Shown here piece by piece: positions 1 to 9,656 of a stretch of DNA of 64,000 nucleotides (the first letter of the stretch is position 1; each line of letters starts with the position of its first letter). The position numbers and the translations under genes were made by a program. Below the pieces are notes generated by a model. It made no database searches. It was given only the letters and a program-made list of their open reading frames with translations, and was not told where the DNA came from. Source of the DNA: Moorella sp. E308F (GTDB taxonomy: Bacteria; Bacillota; DSM-521; Neomoorellales; Neomoorellaceae); assembly GCF_006538365.1 (NCBI RefSeq), contig NZ_BJKN01000002.1, positions 1 to 64,000 on the forward strand. Reading direction: 5' to 3'.

Positions 1-2
1 TA

Positions 3-431
3 CCGCCCCAGTATGACAGCGAGCAGAAGGACCAGGAAAAGCCCCCGGCGCCGGTTACCGTACCCAATGTCGTCGGCCTTGACCTTGCTGCGGCCCGGGC
101 TGAACTGGATAAGGCCGGCCTGGCCGTTCGGGTGGAAGGCAGTGGAGGACAGGTAATTGCCCAGGTGCCTAAAGGAGGAGCCGTCGTCCCGGCGGGAACC
201 CATGTGATCCTGTACCTACAGGGCGATCCCGACAGGCCCCGGGTACCGGATGTTGCCGGCCTGCGGATTAGCGAGGCGGCGGAAATCCTCGAGGCTTATG
301 GACTGGGCCTGGTACCGGAAGGGACCGGCCAGGCGGCCGAGCAGGATCCTCCCCCGGGAACAGTTGTCTCCCATGGCACAAAAGTAAGGGTCAAGTTCTT
401 TGAACCATCCCTGGAAGCACTGGGACCGTAG
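3..431 (+). CDS. C-terminal PASTA region of a class B penicillin-binding protein (SpoVD/FtsI type), partial
   Basis: The 5' part lies outside the window; the open frame starts at the first complete codon (position 3) and ends at TAG 429-431. It encodes two consecutive PASTA modules. The first begins near TVPNVVGLDLAAARAEL and the second near RVPDVAGLRISEAAEIL; each ends in a short beta strand. PASTA modules sit at the extracytoplasmic C-terminus of class B transpeptidases and of some Ser/Thr kinases. Position immediately before murE in a division and cell-wall cluster points to SpoVD or PBP2B, where such paired modules are usual. The transpeptidase domain cannot be seen, so sporulation versus vegetative division cannot be decided here. 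Confidence 0.88.
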   Translation, partial: PPQYDSEQKDQEKPPAPVTVPNVVGLDLAAARAELDKAGLAVRVEGSGGQVIAQVPKGGAVVPAGTHVILYLQGDPDRPRVPDVAGLRISEAAEILEAYGLGLVPEGTGQAAEQDPPPGTVVSHGTKVRVKFFEPSLEALGP

Positions 432-438
432 TATAATA

Positions 439-461
439 GCCCGGCGCTTGCGGCGCCGGGC
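439..461. other. GC-rich hairpin after the PBP gene
   Basis: A 9-bp perfect stem (439-447 with 453-461) lies 8 bases after the PBP stop. No U-tract follows, so it is not a typical intrinsic terminator. It could be an mRNA 3'-end stabiliser or a weak terminator. A second hairpin with an 8-bp stem (531-538/543-550, loop CATA) sits in the same gap, also without a U-tract. Confidence 0.45.
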
Positions 462-601
462 TAAAACCATTCCAAGGTTAAATTGCCAGCAGATGGTAAA
501 AATATAGCTAAACCACTCAGGGCAGGTAGGGGCGGGGACATATCCCCGCCAGAAGGCACCATTTCTGGCAGAACCCTTTTTCCGAGGAGGAACATTTTGC
601 A

Positions 602-2101
602 GTGACCTTGGAGGAATTAGTAGCTGCTATAGATGTTATAGATTGCGGCGGCGAACAGCAGGTTCCCCTTACCGGGCTCCATTATGATTCCCGGCAGGTG
701 CAGCCTGGTTTTCTTTTCGTAGCCATCAAAGGCTTTAAGACTGACGGCCACTTATATATAAAGGACGCTATAGCTAGAGGCGCGGTAGCCATCGTCCTGG
801 AGGAGGAAGTCTCCTTGCCACCCGGCGTGGCCTGGGCACGAGTAGGTAACAGCCGCCGGGCCTTAGGTATGCTTGCGGCCCGTTTCTACGGTTATCCCAG
901 CCGGCGGTTGCGCCTTATCGGAGTAACCGGCACCAATGGCAAGACTACGACCACCCACCTCATCCAGGCTACGCTGGAGGGCGCCGGCCGGCCTACCGGT
1001 TTGCTGGGCACCATCGGCAATCGCCTGGGCGATAAGGTCTTGCCGGCCGCCCACACCACCCCGGAAGCCCTGGACTTGCAGGCCCTTCTGCACCAGCTGG
1101 TTAACCTGGGGGCTCAAGGAGTGGTCATGGAGGTATCCTCCCATGCCCTGGCCCTGCACCGGGTGGAAGGGGCTGAGTTTGACGTGGCGGTTTTTACCAA
1201 TTTAACCCAGGATCACCTGGATTTCCACCGGGATATGGAGGACTATTTTAAAGTCAAAGCCAGTCTTTTCCAGAACCTGGGCCAGGGTGTTAAAGGAGGA
1301 CCCAAATACGCCGTCATCAACGGCGATGACCCCTACAGCGCCCGCTTAAAAACCTTGATCCCGGTACCCGTGATTACTTATGGCTGCAGTCCTGAATGCC
1401 AGGTCCGGGCCCGAGATATAAATTTGACAGCGGGCGGTGCTACCTGCCGGGTGACCTGGCCGGAGGGAGAAACGGAACTCGAACTCCAACTTACCGGTCG
1501 CTTTAATATTTACAATGCCCTGGCGGCTTTTACCGTAGCCTGGCGGGAAGGCATTGACCACGTGGCGATTGTGAAAACTTTAGGAGAAGTCAAGGGTGTA
1601 CCCGGCCGCCTGGAGCAAGTGCGCCAGGGTCAGCCCTTCAATGTAGTCGTCGATTATGCCCATACCCCCGACGGCCTGGAGAATGTCCTCCAGGCGGCCC
1701 GGCAGGTAACCAAGGGGGATTTGATTGTTGTTTTCGGTTGCGGCGGTAACCGGGATCGGGGCAAGCGTCCCCTGATGGGTAAAGCAGCCGTCCGATTAAG
1801 CGATTACTGCATTATTACGTCTGACAACCCCCGCGATGAAGATCCGGAGGCCATAATTGCCGATATTCTTCCCGGGGTAGAGGAAGTACCCGGCGCCAGC
1901 TACCAGGTGGTGGTGGACCGGCGCCGGGCCATTGCCGCGGCCCTGGCGCGGGCCCGGCCGGGGGATATGGTGGTTATTGCCGGCAAGGGTCACGAGACCT
2001 ACCAGATCGTCAAGGGCCGGATCCTGCCTTTTGATGATCGCCAGGTAGCCAGGGAAGAACTGGCAGCCCTGGGTTATACCGGGGAGGGAAGTTCATGTTA
2101 G
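602..2101 (+). CDS. murE: UDP-N-acetylmuramoyl-L-alanyl-D-glutamate:meso-diaminopimelate ligase MurE
   Basis: Cytoplasmic ATP-dependent ligase that adds the third stem-peptide residue to UDP-MurNAc-L-Ala-D-Glu. The 499-residue product has the normal Mur-ligase layout: N-terminal UDP-binding domain, central ATPase with the [10 protein letters not shown]-loop near residue 110, and a C-terminal ligase domain. A DNPR motif near residue 407 is the family signature for meso-DAP rather than lysine. This agrees with the dapF-dapL genes further along the window. GTG start at 602 behind GAGGAGG at 584-590. The stop overlaps the murF start, indicating translational coupling. Confidence 0.97.
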   Translation: MTLEELVAAIDVIDCGGEQQVPLTGLHYDSRQVQPGFLFVAIKGFKTDGHLYIKDAIARGAVAIVLEEEVSLPPGVAWARVGNSRRALGMLAARFYGYPSRRLRLIGVTGTNGKTTTTHLIQATLEGAGRPTGLLGTIGNRLGDKVLPAAHTTPEALDLQALLHQLVNLGAQGVVMEVSSHALALHRVEGAEFDVAVFTNLTQDHLDFHRDMEDYFKVKASLFQNLGQGVKGGPKYAVINGDDPYSARLKTLIPVPVITYGCSPECQVRARDINLTAGGATCRVTWPEGETELELQLTGRFNIYNALAAFTVAWREGIDHVAIVKTLGEVKGVPGRLEQVRQGQPFNVVVDYAHTPDGLENVLQAARQVTKGDLIVVFGCGGNRDRGKRPLMGKAAVRLSDYCIITSDNPRDEDPEAIIADILPGVEEVPGASYQVVVDRRRAIAAALARARPGDMVVIAGKGHETYQIVKGRILPFDDRQVAREELAALGYTGEGSSC

Positions 2102-3492
2102 CGGCAAAGGCCGGGGAAATATGTGCCGCCGTTCAAGGCCGGCTGGTTGGCGGGGAAGTGACAACCACGGTCAGGGGCGCCAGCACTGATAGCCGTTCCA
2201 TCAAGCCGGGGATGCTTTTTATCGCCCTTAAAGGGGAGCGCTTTGACGGCCATGACTTTATCGGGGCGGCCCTGGCCGCTGGAGCGGCGGCGGCCATAGG
2301 TGAACACTTCCCGGCGGAAATAGTGGCCGGCCGGCAGCCGGAACAGGTCCTGATTCAGGTGGAGGACACCCTTAAGGCCCTGCAACGGCTGGCCGCTTTC
2401 CACCGGCAGAAAAATTTTAACGGTCCTCTCATCGCCGTTACCGGCTCCAGCGGCAAGACCACGACCAAAAATCTGGTGGCCGCTGTGTTAAGTTCGGGAA
2501 TGAAGGTTTTAAAGACCCCGGGCAATTTTAACAACGAGATTGGCCTGCCCCTGACCCTTTTGAGCCTATCACCTGAACACGAGACCGCCGTGGTAGAGAT
2601 GGCCATGCGGGGCCGGGGAGAGATAGCCGCCCTTTGTGCTATCGCCCGTCCCACCATGGGCATCATAACCAATATCGGTACGGCCCACCTGGAACGCCTG
2701 GGTTCAGTGGCCAATATCGCCGCGGCCAAGGGGGAACTTCTGGCCGCCCTGCCCCCCGGAGGGGTGGCCATTTTAAACGGCGACGACGAATGGTGCCGTA
2801 AGCTGGCAGCTACCTGCCCCTGCCGGGTAATCTTTTACGGTATCAGGAGCCAGGCGGATGTCATGGCCCGGGACATTACCGTCCTGGGAGCGCAGGGCAC
2901 GATCTTTACCGCCGTTTTTCCTGAAGCAGAGATCCGGCTGCAAATACCGGTGCCGGGCCTGCACAATGTTTACGATACCCTGGCCGCCCTGGCCGCCGGT
3001 TACACCTTAAACCTGGCTCCGGATACCATGACCGCGGGGCTGAAAAACTGGCCGGCTGAAAACTTGCGTCAGGAGATGCGGCCGGGACCGGGGGGCTGCC
3101 TGGTTTTTAACGATGCCTACAACGCCAATCCCGAGTCCATGCAGGCCGCCCTCCAGGTCCTGGCCGCTCTGCCGGGCCGCAAGGTGGCCGTCCTGGGGGA
3201 TATGCGCGAACTGGGACCCATGGCTCCGGCCCTCCACCGGGAGGTGGGCAGGTTTGCCGCTGGATTAGGCCTTTTTCGCCTGGTTACCGTAGGGGAACTG
3301 GCCCGGGAAATAGCTGCCGGGGCAATAGCCGCCGGCATGCCGCCGGGACAGGTTTTCAGCTGCGCCAGTCACAGGGAAGCAGTGGGGCACCTGCTGGATC
3401 TAGGGGCCGGGGATGTCGTCCTTTTTAAGGGCTCCCGCCTGGCGGGGATGGAGCAGGTCCTGGCCGCCTGGGAGGGGGAGGCCGATGGCTGA
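2095..3492 (+). CDS. murF: UDP-N-acetylmuramoyl-tripeptide:D-alanyl-D-alanine ligase MurF
   Basis: Adds D-Ala-D-Ala to UDP-MurNAc-tripeptide, completing the cytoplasmic pentapeptide precursor. The 465-residue protein has the Mur-ligase P-loop GSSGKTTTK near residue 117. It also carries the family segments TPGNFNNEIGLPLT and FNDAYNANPESM and a GDMRELG motif. The ATG at 2095 overlaps the murE stop by 7 bases and has GGGGAGGG a few bases upstream inside murE. The 3' end overlaps mraY by 8 bases. Confidence 0.97.
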   Translation: MLAAKAGEICAAVQGRLVGGEVTTTVRGASTDSRSIKPGMLFIALKGERFDGHDFIGAALAAGAAAAIGEHFPAEIVAGRQPEQVLIQVEDTLKALQRLAAFHRQKNFNGPLIAVTGSSGKTTTKNLVAAVLSSGMKVLKTPGNFNNEIGLPLTLLSLSPEHETAVVEMAMRGRGEIAALCAIARPTMGIITNIGTAHLERLGSVANIAAAKGELLAALPPGGVAILNGDDEWCRKLAATCPCRVIFYGIRSQADVMARDITVLGAQGTIFTAVFPEAEIRLQIPVPGLHNVYDTLAALAAGYTLNLAPDTMTAGLKNWPAENLRQEMRPGPGGCLVFNDAYNANPESMQAALQVLAALPGRKVAVLGDMRELGPMAPALHREVGRFAAGLGLFRLVTVGELAREIAAGAIAAGMPPGQVFSCASHREAVGHLLDLGAGDVVLFKGSRLAGMEQVLAAWEGEADG

Positions 3493-4441
3493 GGCTTTAA
3501 AAGCCCTGGGCCTGGCGGCGGGGATTACCATAATCCTGGGGCCAGCGGTAATTGCTATTTTAAAACGTCTGAAGGCCGGGCAGACTGTTCGCGATGACGG
3601 CCCTCGCCGCCACCTGGCCAAAACCGGTACCCCGACCATGGGTGGCATCTTATTTTTAACCGGCTTGACCGCCGCTTCCCTGGTAATGGCCCCGGTTTCA
3701 CCGTTAATGTTATCGGCTCTCATTCTAACCTGGGGTTATGCTTTGATTGGCCTTGCTGACGATGGCTTGAAGGTAGTTTGCCACCGCCCTTTAGGCCTTT
3801 ATGCCCGCCAGAAGCTGGGCGGCCAGGTGTTCCTGGGCCTGGTAGCCGGCGTGGTGGCCATGCTCTGGCTGGGCCGGGGCAGCGCCCTCCAGGTGCCTTT
3901 AACCGGTTTAACCCTGGACCTGGGCTGGTCTTACCCGCTGCTGGCGGCCTTGCTCATGGTGGCTACAACTAACGCCGTTAACCTGACGGATGGGCTGGAC
4001 GGCCTGGCGGCCGGCATTACCCTGTGGGTGGCCCTGGCCTATGGCCTTATAGCCCTGGCTGCCGGGCAGCGGGAGATGGCAATATTTGCTGCCGCCCTGG
4101 CGGGAGGATGTCTGGGTTTTTTAGCGTATAATTTCCATCCGGCGAAAGTTTTTATGGGTGATACCGGTTCCCTGGCCCTGGGGGCGGCCATCGGTTTCCT
4201 GGCCATCATGACCCGGACGGAACTGGTATTGCCGGTCCTGGGCGGGGTTTACGTTATCGAAGCCCTTTCGGTGATCCTCCAGGTAGCTTCCTTTCGCCTT
4301 ACCGGCCGGCGCCTCTTTCGCATGAGCCCCCTGCACCATCACTTTGAACTGGCCGGCTGGCCGGAAACGAGAGTAGTGCTTTTTTTCTGGGTCCTGGCCA
4401 TAGTTCTGGCTGCAGCCGGGCTTTATGTTTTAACTATTTAA
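3485..4441 (+). CDS. mraY: Phospho-N-acetylmuramoyl-pentapeptide transferase MraY
   Basis: Integral membrane enzyme that transfers phospho-MurNAc-pentapeptide to undecaprenyl phosphate, making lipid I. The 318-residue product is highly hydrophobic with about ten membrane segments. It holds the hallmark cytoplasmic motifs: TPTMGGI, the Asp-rich [33 protein letters not shown] and the His motif [12 protein letters not shown]. An open frame continues upstream to 3413, but ATG 3485 fits the family N-terminus and sits 5 bases after GGAGGGGG. It overlaps the end of murF. Confidence 0.97.
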   Translation: MAEALKALGLAAGITIILGPAVIAILKRLKAGQTVRDDGPRRHLAKTGTPTMGGILFLTGLTAASLVMAPVSPLMLSALILTWGYALIGLADDGLKVVCHRPLGLYARQKLGGQVFLGLVAGVVAMLWLGRGSALQVPLTGLTLDLGWSYPLLAALLMVATTNAVNLTDGLDGLAAGITLWVALAYGLIALAAGQREMAIFAAALAGGCLGFLAYNFHPAKVFMGDTGSLALGAAIGFLAIMTRTELVLPVLGGVYVIEALSVILQVASFRLTGRRLFRMSPLHHHFELAGWPETRVVLFFWVLAIVLAAAGLYVLTI

Positions 4442-4466
4442 AAGTGGACAGGAAGAAGGTAGAAAA

Positions 4467-5873
4467 ATGTCCTGGCAGGGCAAGAAAGTACTGGTAGTAG
4501 GCCTGGGTAAAAGCGGCCGGGCGGCAGCAGCCGAATTGGCCCGCCTGGGCGCCAGGGTTACGGCCTGTGATCACAAATTGCTGGAGGGGGAAGAATTAGA
4601 TGCTTTAAGCAGGGCCGGGGTGGAGCTTATCTTAGGCCGCTACCCGGAAGTAGCTTTGCTGCAACCCCACCTGGTGGTAACCAGTCCCGGTGTACCTTCC
4701 TGGGAACCGCCCCTGGCTGGGGCGCGGCAGCTGGGGATTCCCATATGGAGTGAACTGGAGCTGGCCTACCGCCTCCTGCCGCCGGGGGTAAAGATAGCAG
4801 CCGTTACCGGGACCAACGGCAAGACAACTACCACCGCCCTGTGCGGGCAGATCCTCCAGGATGCCGGCCTGCCGGTGGTAGTAAGGGGCAATATCGGCAT
4901 TCCCCTGGTAAAGGAAATAAAGGAGATAGCTCCGGGAGGCTATGTCGTTTGCGAGGTCAGCAGCTTCCAGCTGGAGACCGTAGCCTCTTTCCGCCCGCGG
5001 GTGGCGGTGATTTTGAATATTACCCCGGACCACCTGGACCGCCATGGCGATTTAGCCGGCTATATAGCCGCCAAAGCTCGCCTCATGGCCTTCCAGGAGG
5101 CGGGAGATTTTGCCGTTTTAAATTACGATGATCCCTTAACCCGCGATCTGGCTGATAAGACGAAAGCCCGGGTATTATTTTTCAGCCGCCGGCAGCAGCC
5201 GGAGCCGGGTGCCTTTCTTAAAGACGATGTAATCTACGCCAACCTCGGGCACGGGGAAATCAGGTTGTGCCACCGGGCAGAGCTTTCTTTAAAAGGCGCC
5301 CATAACCTCGAAAACTGCCTGGCAGCTTCCCTGGTTGCCCTGGCTCTGGGGGTAAAGCCGGAACAGTTAATAGCCACTCTAAAAACCTTCCCCGGTGTTC
5401 CCCACCGCCTGGAACGGATAGCCGAAGTGGACGGTGTCCTCTATATTAATGACTCTAAAGGGACGAACCCCGAGGCGACCATGAAGGCTATTGAGGCCTA
5501 TCCCAACCCCCTGGTCCTTATTGCCGGGGGGAGGAATAAAGGCAGTGACTTTACTCTGCTGGCTCAGAAAATGGCCGGCCGGGTCAAGTACCTGGTCCTG
5601 GTGGGCGAAGCGGCTTGCGACCTGGAGCAGGCTGCCAGGAGGGCGGGGATTGAGCATATCTACCGGGCCTCTGATTTTAAAGATGCCGTCCTTAAGGCAG
5701 CCCGACAGGCCTCCCCAGGGGACATCGTCATGCTCTCGCCGGCCTGCGCCAGCTGGGATATGTTTAAAAACTACGAAGAACGGGGCGACCTGTTCAAAAG
5801 TATAGTACGTGAACTGGCGGAAAACAGCTACGGAGGAGGTAACCATCATGCGCCGCAGGGCGGGGCCCGTTGA
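4467..5873 (+). CDS. murD: UDP-N-acetylmuramoyl-L-alanine:D-glutamate ligase MurD
   Basis: Cytoplasmic ligase adding D-Glu to UDP-MurNAc-L-Ala. The 468-residue product has an N-terminal Rossmann-like UDP-binding domain ([14 protein letters not shown]). It also has the [10 protein letters not shown]-loop near residue 115 and the [11 protein letters not shown] and [12 protein letters not shown] motifs of the family. The last dozen or so residues extend past the usual end (around [12 protein letters not shown]) and read through the ftsW ribosome site. The 26-base overlap with ftsW suggests coupled translation. Confidence 0.97.
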   Translation: MSWQGKKVLVVGLGKSGRAAAAELARLGARVTACDHKLLEGEELDALSRAGVELILGRYPEVALLQPHLVVTSPGVPSWEPPLAGARQLGIPIWSELELAYRLLPPGVKIAAVTGTNGKTTTTALCGQILQDAGLPVVVRGNIGIPLVKEIKEIAPGGYVVCEVSSFQLETVASFRPRVAVILNITPDHLDRHGDLAGYIAAKARLMAFQEAGDFAVLNYDDPLTRDLADKTKARVLFFSRRQQPEPGAFLKDDVIYANLGHGEIRLCHRAELSLKGAHNLENCLAASLVALALGVKPEQLIATLKTFPGVPHRLERIAEVDGVLYINDSKGTNPEATMKAIEAYPNPLVLIAGGRNKGSDFTLLAQKMAGRVKYLVLVGEAACDLEQAARRAGIEHIYRASDFKDAVLKAARQASPGDIVMLSPACASWDMFKNYEERGDLFKSIVRELAENSYGGGNHHAPQGGAR

Positions 5874-6942
5874 TTTCTGGATCTTACTGCCATGTGTGCT
5901 CCTGCTCGGGATAGGGATTATCATGGTTTTTAGCGCCAGCGCCCTTACTTCCTCCTACAACTATGGCGACCCCTACTACTTTTTAAAACGCCAGCTGGCC
6001 TGGGCGGCTATAGGCCTGAGCGGGCTTTTTTTTACCATGCAGCTTGATTATATCTATTTGCGCCGCCTGGCAGCTCCTTTCCTGGGGTTGGCCGTTATCC
6101 TTCTGGTGCTGGTCCTGATTATCGGCACCGCTTCCCGGGGTTCGGCCCGTTGGCTGGGGGTGGGCTCCTTAAGTTTCCAGCCTTCGGAAACTATAAAACT
6201 GGCCATGGTCATCTTCCTGGCAAGCAGCCTGGCCCAGAACCGCCAGCGTCTCCATTCCCTGGTGCAAGGGATAGGACCTTATCTCGCCCTGATGGCCATG
6301 GTGTGTCTCCTTATCCTGGCCCAGCCCGACCTTGGCACAGCTGTGGCCGTGGCCGGGACCACCTACTTCATGCTCATGGTAGGGGGGGCGGATAAACGTT
6401 ACCTGGCCCTGCTGGCGGTCCTGGGGGTGGCGGCGGTGGCCCTGGCCATTATCATTGCCCCCTACCGTATGGCCCGTTTTACCGCCTTTCTAAACCCCTG
6501 GGCCGACCCCCGCGGGAATGGCTGGCAGACGATCCAGTCCCTGCTGGCAATTGGCTCCGGCGGCCTCTTCGGTACCGGTCTGGGCCAGGGGCGGCAGAAG
6601 CTGTATTACCTTCCGGAAAACCACACGGACTTTATCTTCGCCATTTTAAGCGAAGAGCTGGGGTTTATCGGCGCCGCCCTGGTGGTAATCCTCTTTTTAA
6701 TCCTGGTCTGGCGAGGGTTCCATACCGCTTTTAAAGCTCCCGATGCCTTTGGGAGCCTCCTGGCCGCCGGCCTGACCATAATGCTGGCCCTCCAGGCCCT
6801 GATCAATATGGGGGTGGTCACGGGGATGCTGCCGGTGACGGGCATCACCTTGCCCCTGGTGAGCTACGGGGGTTCTTCCCTGATTTTTACCTTGCTGGGT
6901 GTCGGTATTTTGCTCAATATATCCCGCTATGCCCGGCACTAA
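5848..6942 (+). CDS. ftsW: Septal peptidoglycan polymerase FtsW (SEDS family)
   Basis: SEDS-family glycosyltransferase that polymerises lipid II together with a class B PBP at the septum. The 364-residue product has about ten membrane helices. It shows the SEDS motifs [40 protein letters not shown] with the HTDFIFA loop, and the C-terminal [12 protein letters not shown] 5848 is preceded by GGAGGAGGT at 5832-5840; the frame is open further upstream, but that part lies inside murD. Clostridial clusters may carry ftsW or spoVE at this place, and sequence alone does not separate them. Confidence 0.93.
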   Translation: MRRRAGPVDFWILLPCVLLLGIGIIMVFSASALTSSYNYGDPYYFLKRQLAWAAIGLSGLFFTMQLDYIYLRRLAAPFLGLAVILLVLVLIIGTASRGSARWLGVGSLSFQPSETIKLAMVIFLASSLAQNRQRLHSLVQGIGPYLALMAMVCLLILAQPDLGTAVAVAGTTYFMLMVGGADKRYLALLAVLGVAAVALAIIIAPYRMARFTAFLNPWADPRGNGWQTIQSLLAIGSGGLFGTGLGQGRQKLYYLPENHTDFIFAILSEELGFIGAALVVILFLILVWRGFHTAFKAPDAFGSLLAAGLTIMLALQALINMGVVTGMLPVTGITLPLVSYGGSSLIFTLLGVGILLNISRYARH

Positions 6943-6978
6943 CGCGGTGGCCGGTGCTGGTTTAGAGGTGAACTACCC

Positions 6979-8100
6979 TTGCGAATTATTATTACCGGCG
7001 GGGGGACCGGCGGTCATGTCTACCCGGCCTTGGCTATTGCCCGGGGCCTGCACCAGGTACGGCCGGAGATAGAATTATTGTATATTGGTACAGGTAGGGG
7101 GCTGGAAGCCGATGTCGTTCCCCGGGCCGGCCTGCCTTTTGCAACCATTACCGTCCAGGGGCTGGAACGGCGCCGGATCTGGAAGAACGTCCCCGCCCTG
7201 GCGAAAATAGCCCGGGGCCTGGGAGAAGCCTGGTTCCAGGTGCGGCGCTTCCGACCCGATCTGGTTGTAGGTACCGGCGGCTACGTTAGTGGCCCGGTGT
7301 GCCTGGCCGCTGCCCTGCAGGGCATACCGGTGGTTATCCATGAACAGAATGCCTTTCCCGGCCTTACCAACCGCCTGCTGGCCAACATGGCCCGGGCCGT
7401 TTGCCTCACCTTCCCCGAAGCGGCAGGAAGTTTCCCCCGCCGTGCCCGCCTGGTAACAACCGGCCTGCCGGTGCGGCCGGAAATTCTCCGGGCCGACCGC
7501 GGCGTTAGCCGCCGGCAGTTGGGCCTCCCAGAAAATCAGTTCTTCATAGTGGTTGTCGGCGGCAGCCAGGGGGCCCGGAGCCTCAATCAGGCCATGTTGC
7601 CGGTACTGAAAGAATTGGCCGGGCGGCCTGATGTGAGTATACTTCAGGTAACAGGGCGCCGTGACTATGAAGGATACCTGCAGCAGGTGCGGGAACGGGG
7701 AATAGACCTGGACAAATATGGAAATATTACCATCAAGCCCTATGTTTATGACCTGGAGCATGCCCTGGCGGCGGCTGACCTGATAATCGGACGGGCAGGG
7801 GCTTCTTTTTTGGCGGAAATACTGGCCAGGGGCTTACCTTCAATCCTGATTCCTTACCCTCATGCTGCCGCCAATCACCAGGAGTATAACGCCCGGGCTG
7901 TAGCCAGGAAAGGGGCGGCCATTCTCATCCTGGACCAGGAACTGAAAGGCGGACGTCTCCATCAGATAATTAACCATCTCCTGGCCGATCGCGGGCGCCT
8001 GCAGGCCATGGCAGCAGCAGCGAAGAGATTGGGCCGGCCTGATGCCCTGGAGGCCATATTAGAAATAATTTTAGCCGAGCTGGAAAGGTATAAACGTTAA
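6979..8100 (+). CDS. murG: Lipid II synthase MurG (UDP-GlcNAc:lipid I transferase)
   Basis: Peripheral membrane GT-B glycosyltransferase that adds GlcNAc to lipid I. The 373-residue product starts at TTG 6979 with an N-terminal GGGTGGHVYPALA glycine loop. It contains HEQNAFPGLTNR, GGSQGARSLN, and the C-terminal donor-binding region GRAGASFLAEILARGLPSILIPYP. A GAGGTG ribosome site lies about 10 bases before the start. It is followed by a 147-base structured gap before murC, the longest spacer between the mur genes. Confidence 0.96.
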   Translation: MRIIITGGGTGGHVYPALAIARGLHQVRPEIELLYIGTGRGLEADVVPRAGLPFATITVQGLERRRIWKNVPALAKIARGLGEAWFQVRRFRPDLVVGTGGYVSGPVCLAAALQGIPVVIHEQNAFPGLTNRLLANMARAVCLTFPEAAGSFPRRARLVTTGLPVRPEILRADRGVSRRQLGLPENQFFIVVVGGSQGARSLNQAMLPVLKELAGRPDVSILQVTGRRDYEGYLQQVRERGIDLDKYGNITIKPYVYDLEHALAAADLIIGRAGASFLAEILARGLPSILIPYPHAAANHQEYNARAVARKGAAILILDQELKGGRLHQIINHLLADRGRLQAMAAAAKRLGRPDALEAILEIILAELERYKR

Positions 8101-8247
8101 TTCTAACGCAGGACAAGCCTGTATCCCGCCCCGGGAGTTGTCCTCCCATGCTGGGAACCGGCTGCACTCTTCTCAGGCACCTGTTATGCAGGCCATGCAT
8201 ATGATGCAAATGTAGCAGCCAGGGCGGGAGCAGCTTCGCGGAGGGAG
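8101..8247. other. Structured spacer between murG and murC
   Basis: The spacer folds on paper into several successive hairpins. The first is an outer stem 8111-8116/8138-8143 enclosing a 5-bp stem 8124-8128/8132-8136. The second is a 5-bp stem 8144-8148/8152-8156 with loop TGC. The third is a 5-bp stem 8186-8190/8196-8200. None is followed by a U-tract. The ribosome site of murC (GGAGGGAG, 8240-8247) comes after them. A short frame of Met and His codons (8186-8215) seems incidental. No known regulatory RNA was recognised. Confidence 0.4.
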
Positions 8248-9654
8248 ATGAAAGATTTGGAAGCAAGGGGGTGGACCCACTTCGTCGGTATTGGTGGGGT
8301 GGGTATGAGCGGCCTGGCCCAGCTGTTGCTGGTCCAGGGTTACCGGGTATCAGGCTCGGACCCCAAGGAAAATCAATTTACCCGGCAACTGGCAGCACAG
8401 GGTGCCGTAATCTACCATTGTCATGAAGCAGGGAATATAGCTCCGGAAGTGCAGGAGGTTGTTATCTCCTCGGCAGTGCCGCCGGATAATCCGGAAATTA
8501 TTGCCGCCTGCAGCCGAGGTTTACCCGTTATCAAGCGCGGGGAACTGTTGGCGCGGTTATTTAACGCCCGGCGAGGTATTGCTGTGGCCGGCGCCCACGG
8601 TAAAACCACTACCTCTGCAATGGTAGCCCTGGCCCTGAAGGAAGCCGGCCTGGATCCAACAGCCGTTATTGGCGGTTATGTCCGTGAGTTTGATGGTAAT
8701 ACATTGCCGGGGAGGGGACCTTATTTCGTAGCCGAGGCCGATGAAAGCGACGGTTCGTTTTTATGGTTAAAGCCGGAAATCGCCCTGGTAACTAATATCG
8801 AGAGCGATCACCTGGATCATTACGGCAGCCTGGAAAGAATCGTCGCCGCCTTCGCCGCATTTTTGGACCAGGTCCGTCCGAACGGCAGGGCCGTTTTGTG
8901 TACCGAAGATCCCCGGGTGGCGCTGCTTGCCAGGGGATGCAGGCGGGCGGTAATTACTTATGGCTTTAATGGCGAGGCCGACTACCGGGCCAGCAAGGTA
9001 ACCTTACAGGGCCTTGGGGGACGTGCTACCATATATTACCATGAACGCTACCTGGGAGAACTCGTTTTAAAGGTACCGGGGCGTCATAATATTTTGAATG
9101 CCCTGGGGGCCATTGCCGTAGCTCACCAGGTGGAAATACCCTTTCCGGTCATTGCCCGGGCCCTGGAGGCTTTTCGTGGTGCCGGCCGCCGCTTTGAGGT
9201 CCTCTGGGATGATGGTGCTATCCGGGTGGTTGATGACTATGCCCACCACCCGACGGAAATTGAAGCTACCCTGGCGGCGGCTAGCCAGGTGGGAGCGCGG
9301 CGGGTGGTAGCCGTCTTCCAGCCCCACCGTTATACCCGGACCTACCACCTCTACCGGGAATTCGGGCGTGCCTTTAACCGGGCTGATATTGTCATTATCA
9401 ATGACATATATGCAGCCGGGGAAAAACCCATGGATGGGGTAACTTCCCGGCTTATCCTGGACGAAATCAAAAGAAACGGCCACCCGCAGGTTTATTACCT
9501 GCCTACCCTGGAAGAAACCATGGCTTTTCTAAAAGAATCCTGTACTGCCGGGGACTTGATTTTAACCATGGGAGCCGGGGATGTGTGGCAGGTAGGGGTT
9601 CAGCTGGCCCGCTTCCTGGCTGCAAAACAGGCTTTTTGCGAGGTGGGCGCTTGA
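8248..9654 (+). CDS. murC: UDP-N-acetylmuramate:L-alanine ligase MurC
   Basis: Cytoplasmic ligase adding the first stem-peptide residue, L-Ala, to UDP-MurNAc. The 468-residue protein has the N-terminal [14 protein letters not shown] nucleotide loop and the GAHGKTTT P-loop near residue 115. It also has EADESDGSF, the [13 protein letters not shown] segment, [10 protein letters not shown] and FQPHRYTRT, all typical of MurC rather than Mpl. ATG 8248 directly follows GGAGGGAG. It is followed at once by murB. Confidence 0.97.
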   Translation: MKDLEARGWTHFVGIGGVGMSGLAQLLLVQGYRVSGSDPKENQFTRQLAAQGAVIYHCHEAGNIAPEVQEVVISSAVPPDNPEIIAACSRGLPVIKRGELLARLFNARRGIAVAGAHGKTTTSAMVALALKEAGLDPTAVIGGYVREFDGNTLPGRGPYFVAEADESDGSFLWLKPEIALVTNIESDHLDHYGSLERIVAAFAAFLDQVRPNGRAVLCTEDPRVALLARGCRRAVITYGFNGEADYRASKVTLQGLGGRATIYYHERYLGELVLKVPGRHNILNALGAIAVAHQVEIPFPVIARALEAFRGAGRRFEVLWDDGAIRVVDDYAHHPTEIEATLAAASQVGARRVVAVFQPHRYTRTYHLYREFGRAFNRADIVIINDIYAAGEKPMDGVTSRLILDEIKRNGHPQVYYLPTLEETMAFLKESCTAGDLILTMGAGDVWQVGVQLARFLAAKQAFCEVGA

Positions 9655-9656
9655 TC

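Noticed and set aside
439-461. Hairpin after the PBP gene as an intrinsic terminator
   Set aside because: The stem is good but is followed by TAAAACC, with no U-tract; kept only as a structure.
8186-8215. Met- and His-rich mini-frame in the murG-murC spacer
   Set aside because: Only nine sense codons with no ribosome site; probably a by-product of a local palindrome.
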